A DNA stretch of 64,000 nt from Ascarosepion bandense (taxonomy: Eukaryota > Mollusca > Cephalopoda > Sepiida > Sepiidae). This document shows, piece after piece, positions 59,855-64,000 of this stretch. Below the pieces are notes generated by a model. That model was not told the origin of the DNA, made no database searches, and was given only the letters and a program-made list of their open reading frames with translations. Made by a program: the position numbers and the translations under genes. The DNA is taken from NCBI GenBank assembly GCA_037127315.1, contig JBBBDQ010000443.1:392001-456000 (forward strand). Direction: 5' to 3'. Position 1 is the first letter of the stretch, and every line of letters begins with the position of its first letter.

Positions 59855-60479
59855 TATGTAATATATAACTCGTGGGAAAGAGTATGTGCATGTATTTTTG
59901 TTCATATTTAATATATTGCCATTATGCTTTTTTTGTAATCTTTAGTGTAAGTGAGATTGTAACTGTTGAATCTTTGCCTAATAAATTAACAATTTTTTAG
60001 CTTTATTTCAGGTTGTTAGAAAAACATTGCTCTATATCAGGCTTTGTAATTGCTTTGCCTCTGATATTGAACACTTAAACAAAATGACATTAATATGTAG
60101 ACATTGTTATTTCAATATTTTGTATGTATAGACCTTAAATTATGGTGGAGCCCTCCAGTTGGAGGAATTTATGAAACATCAAGTGTATAAGAAAAGCTTG
60201 CATTTTCAGTCAGTAATGTACCTGAGCGATGACTATTCCTCCAATGTCAACATTTTAAGCACAACACTTTTTAATAAGTTTGACATGGAAGTTGAAGATT
60301 TATATTGGTAATTGTCTGTTGCATATTTGAAAATACCTCCTACATGACTAAGACCAATTTTATTGTCCTTGAAAGCTATATATGTTTTCAAAGTGAACAA
60401 CTAACCAATCAAATAAATGCTACTGTTGTTACCCATATTCAGAATTTAAATTTTTCTGTTGCTAAGTGTCTTAGTCAAA

Positions 60480-62645
60480 TCACGGATTTCCCTACTGATT
60501 AAATCTAATCAACATTCTTCTTTACTTGGTTTGTTCTTTACCTCCTCTCTTAGCTCTTGTCAGGCATCACAACTCTGTTCTCTTAGCAATTTTGATCATT
60601 CTGTTGTATCTGATTTTTTTTTATTGTCTATTAGACAGGAACTTCCTATTTAGAAAACTTCTTTCTGTTAAGTGTACAGATTAGGATTAATTTAGTGACT
60701 TTCTTAGAGACATGTCTTGCATTGATATTCTTAACCTTCCTATTGTACCACAAAGTTTTCTTATTGGATTAAAGCTGACATCATTGTTTTTGTACCTTAT
60801 CAGAAATACCAAGTGAAATCACAAACTTCTCCTTGGTTCACATTGGCCTGTTCTGCTGCTATTGCCAACAAGAATCACATTTTCTGGGTGTACCAGCATG
60901 ATAGTTCTGAACACAACAAACACCTTTCTTTACTCAATTTGAGGTGTGATCATATTCTGTTAAATATTTTGCTCATAAATTCTCTTCAAATTCTACTCTT
61001 GACTCGTCTAGAGTATTTTTGCGTGATTTTTCCATTTAAAAATGAGTTTCTATTGAGTGATATGCATATAACTCCATCCATGGTTTCTGCTATCATCTCT
61101 AAACTTGGTCCTCACAAAGTATGTTAGTATCCTTGCAATAAGTCCTTAGAAAATGTACTCTTGAACTGGCTCTTGTTCTCTCTATACTCTACAATAAATG
61201 CTTTACTCCTTTTTGCTTGCCTGTTGGAAATTCTCTTCTGTAGTTTCAGTCTTTAAGTACTCAAATGAACTATCAGAAGCAATATGGCTTTCACATCTCT
61301 AGATCATATGTTGATGTATTAAAGATTATTGTTGAAAGAGTTTATCAAGCTTAGGTTGTTGCTTTGTATATCTCAGATATTTGACAGGATTTGGCAAACT
61401 GGTCTTCACAAGTTGAAAGCTTATGGTATTTCTTATAAAATCATGAAATGAAAGTTGTCTTTAACAGCCACTCTTCTAGAACTTGTGAGCTTAATAGTAA
61501 ATCTGGTCAATTCAATAAGGTCAATTTGACAGCTGATCCCAAATATGACCTACAATCTGTTGCTATCTGGGCAAGAAATAGCATGTTAATTTTAATGCTT
61601 CCTAAACAAAACTTCACTATTTTTATTGTATAAGTCAGTTAAGTGCCATGCATGATAGATGCTTGAGCAATCATCTCAAAAGAGACTTGACTGACTGAGC
61701 AGAATATTATCTTGCTGTAGATTGCCATTATTTTCTATGGTAGACTGGTTGCCAACCAAGGCTACAGAACCCAATCTCTTCTGTTATTTAACCCATAACT
61801 AGTTGGGAGAAATAGATTAATCCATTTCCCAAGGGTATTTATGCATAAGTGAATGCAGGGAATTCAACTGGAATGTGAACTTGGATCCCTGATTTCTTGT
61901 TCCAAGCCGATATTCACTGCACCACAAAAGAGAAATCATTATTGCCTTCCATCAGTATAGCTGATGCTAAACTCCAGGAGACTGACTCATTGTGGCTTCT
62001 CAACATGAAGTTGAAAAATTATATTGAAAAGAATACTAAGCTTGCTGCTAGGAAAGTTGTGTTTGACACTTTTTCTCGCTAGAATCTATCTTACATATTT
62101 ATAAGTCTACCATTCATTTATCCATTAAATTTTGCTGCTATTCTGGTCTGGTGTTTCTGCTAAGTATTTAGAGATTCTTGGTAAGATCCAAAGAATTTGC
62201 AGTGTTATTGGTCTTGACCTGCTATTTTGATTTGTCACTTTCCCACTGCCATAACATTGCAGTTAATTTCCTATAAATACTTCCACGGTAATTGTTCTGA
62301 ACTTTCCTCTATAGTACCTAGACCAAATGGATTTAAGTGCAGTACTAGACTGGCGACAGTCTTATCATTTTACAGTTGAAATGGGTAGATGTAACTGTAA
62401 ATTCGTATATAAGTTTCTTCTCTCACACTTCTCACTTGTGGAACTCCCTTCCAGCTTCTTGCATAAAAAATTTAAATGCAATGTCAATTATCTTCTGTTT
62501 TCTTAATGCCTCTTCCTTAATGTTACCTCTCCTTAAGTGTTCCCTACCTCTTGTTCTCTCACACTCTGTAACTAAGCCCTTGCATTTTATTGGTTTTATT
62601 GCCTTGTTTAGAAGGAAATGATTTTTTAAAAATGATACTGTGATA
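60480..62645 (+). mobile_element. Jockey/CR1-like LINE, old copy 4, interrupted by a SINE
   Basis: A degraded sense copy. Recognisable pieces are MHITPSMVSAIISKLGPHKVC (61060-61127), QYGFHISRS near 61275, MKVVFNSHSSRT (61448), KLKNYIEKNTKLAARKV near 62010, YKYFHGNCSEL near 62270 and SSLTLLTCGTPFQ-type sequence near 62420. The 3' end near 62590 (TTTATTGCCTTGTTT) resembles the family terminus. It extends further 5' than copies 1 and 2. An antisense SINE-A (about 61630-61927) is inserted in the middle. Many stops and frameshifts make it older than the other copies. Confidence 0.75.
61630..61927 (-). repeat. SINE-A copy nested in LINE copy 4
   Basis: Reverse complement of the family: tail CAATCATCTCAAAAGAGACT, body GTAGACTGGTTGCCAACCAA, TTTAACCCATAACTAG, and head CCAAGCCGATATTCACTGCA. 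LINE reading frames resume on both sides. Confidence 0.85.
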
Positions 62646-62929
62646 CTGGTCTTAAAAGTTCTATTCAAAATAATGAGGGTTGATTAATAAAATCTCCAGT
62701 CCTATAAATCAATTTTTAGTCCATATAACAACAAAAGTTGGGTAATTGAATGACAAAATGGGGAAATAATATCTTGTGTTTTATCACTCAAGTAACCAAA
62801 ATTGTTCTGATATATAGAAATTTATATATAACCTTCTCACATAACAAAAAATGTATTAACCACCATTTATTAGTAGAATTCTAAGCATATATTTGTATTT
62901 ATTACAAATGTAACTTGATGACCCATAAT

Positions 62930-63420
62930 TAAACCAGTACACCTTCTCGGTGGTTCTGTAGGTGTGGAATTTGAAACTATAGATACATGGAATGTGGGTC
63001 TTGATTGAGAGGCCATGTTTTGGCATGGATATTAGCAGAGAGAAGACAGTTTCTGTAGCTTGGTGCATCAGGAAATGTTGCAATACCACAACTGTGGTCT
63101 CCAGATGTCTCCCATGGAACCTCTGGCCCAACCCACATCATGAGGAGATTGCTGGTGTTAGAAATTTCTGAACTTACGTATGTGAATTATGTGGCCAACT
63201 CAACATTCACTGCTAATGATGATTGGCATTGAATTGAGGCTATCTTCTACATGCATCATTTTGGTCTTTGACCAGCTGCCGCACAGCCTAAGCCTTGTTG
63301 GCTCCTTGCTGAACATGTGCAGTGCTCCATCTAACCTGGCCTGCAAACAGCAAAATAGCGACATGTCATCGATGTACTTCAGGTTTGTTAGGTTGTAATC
63401 AACAACCATGTGTTATCAGA
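62930..63420 (-). mobile_element. LINE reverse transcriptase fragment, YIDD motif
   Basis: The minus strand at 63409-63200 reads NLTNLKYIDDMSLF, then LCGSWSKTKMMH, matching the (Y/F)ADD palm motif followed by the SWxKTK block of a non-LTR reverse transcriptase. Further along the strand comes a WRPQLWYCNIS...TKLQ piece of the C-terminal region. The family differs from the Jockey/CR1-like copies. Confidence 0.6.
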
Positions 63421-63636
63421 AAGATATAACCTTATGAGAAACAATATTGTAATTTGTGAGAAAGAACAAAAAAAATGAATTTGTCAACTTAAGAGCAACA
63501 AAAATGGCTTTAAAATTCTTGCATTGTTGGTTTAACAACCTACCAACCTATATGGTTTATTTATTGCCAAAATGTAAATATTTTGTATGCAATTTTATTT
63601 CATTTTTGGAGATAATAATGGTTTACAGATTCAAGT

Positions 63637-63888
63637 CTAACTAATTAACCCATAACAGGGGAGAGAAGAGGTTGATTAGTACCTTTCCCAACGGTATTTG
63701 CACGTAAGTAAATATAACAAATTGGAACTTTTTCTCCAATTAACAATTGCAAGCCATTATCTATTACACCACTCGCAAATCCAAGCTTTACAACACCAAG
63801 TAATCATCTATTTTGGTATTGACCAGGCGTGACATTGCTTAACTTTGGTGATTGTATGAGAATCAAAGTTTCCATGTGATGTGGCTAC
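63637..63888 (-). repeat. Chimeric 5S/tRNA SINE, antisense copy
   Basis: On the minus strand the 5S-like head (CAATCACCAAAGTTAAGCAA, then CGCCTGGTCAATACC) runs from 63888 to about 63790. It joins the tRNA-like unit (GTGGTGTAATAGATAATGG) and the SINE-A body (TTACTTACGTGCAAATACCG, TTGGGAAAGGTAC, GTTATGGGTTAATTAG). Confidence 0.8.
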
Positions 63889-64000
63889 AATCCACTATCA
63901 CAAAAAAAAATTGGAAAATTAATAGAAATAAACAATAAACGTAGATCAACTTGCAAGAAAATATTTGAAGAAGTAGCTGTTGAGAATTTAAACAGAGAAA

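Larger units (their letters stand above)
49193..64000 (+). other. HECW intron, continues beyond the window
   Basis: The intron begins GTAAGT. I searched for the conserved WW-domain signatures (a Leu-Pro-x-x-Trp-Glu opening, a Phe/Tyr-Tyr-Val-Asp-His core and a Trp-x-x-Pro end) and found no candidate exon, so the intron is at least 14.8 kb. It is dominated by mobile elements listed separately. About 55000-55900 and 59880-60450 hold nothing I recognise. Confidence 0.6.

Noticed and set aside
1..64000. CRISPR array, prokaryotic operon or viral genome
   Set aside because: No spaced identical short repeats, no operon structure; introns and retroelements are clearly eukaryotic.

Overview
The window is nuclear DNA from an animal, most likely a mollusc and quite possibly an octopus-like cephalopod. 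The base composition is AT-rich and the microsatellites are long TG/TA compounds. Introns of 3.7 to 15.8 kb are packed with old tRNA-derived SINEs, Jockey/CR1-like and RTE-like LINE fragments, a Penelope-like element, mariner, hAT and Helitron relics. The lineage call is an inference from this repeat landscape.

The only host gene I can support lies on the + strand and spans the window. Six exons (4045-4145, 7836-7896, 16075-16238, 31993-32141, 35862-35962, 46952-49192) have AG/GT boundaries and codon phases that join in one frame. They give about 939 codons of a HECW1/HECW2-type NEDD4-family E3 ubiquitin ligase: the end of the HECW N-terminal domain, a whole C2 domain, and a very long exon encoding an acidic, proline- and serine-rich linker. 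The start codon lies upstream. The WW and HECT exons lie downstream, beyond 64000.

Layout: 1-4044 upstream intron with a LINE scrap; 4146-7835 intron with a fold-back MITE; 7897-16074 intron with a 5S/tRNA SINE, a LINE (antisense) and a Ty3/gypsy relic; 16239-31992 intron with a second 5S/tRNA SINE, LINE scraps, two mariner relics and three SINE-B copies; 32142-35861 intron with a complete hAT MITE, an RTE scrap and a full SINE; 35963-46951 intron with an antisense LINE, a sense LINE and a duplicated 200-bp repeat; 49193-64000 intron with a TIR MITE, a head-to-head pair of Penelope-like copies, a Helitron-like end, a Tc1/mariner copy, a SINE-invaded LINE and a third 5S/tRNA SINE.

The most interesting items are the 5S-rRNA/tRNA chimeric SINE (three copies with the same junction) and the Penelope-like structure: two 1368-bp arms in inverted orientation, nearly identical and sharing the same endonuclease frameshift. 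No prokaryotic-type operon, CRISPR array or functional tRNA/rRNA gene was seen.
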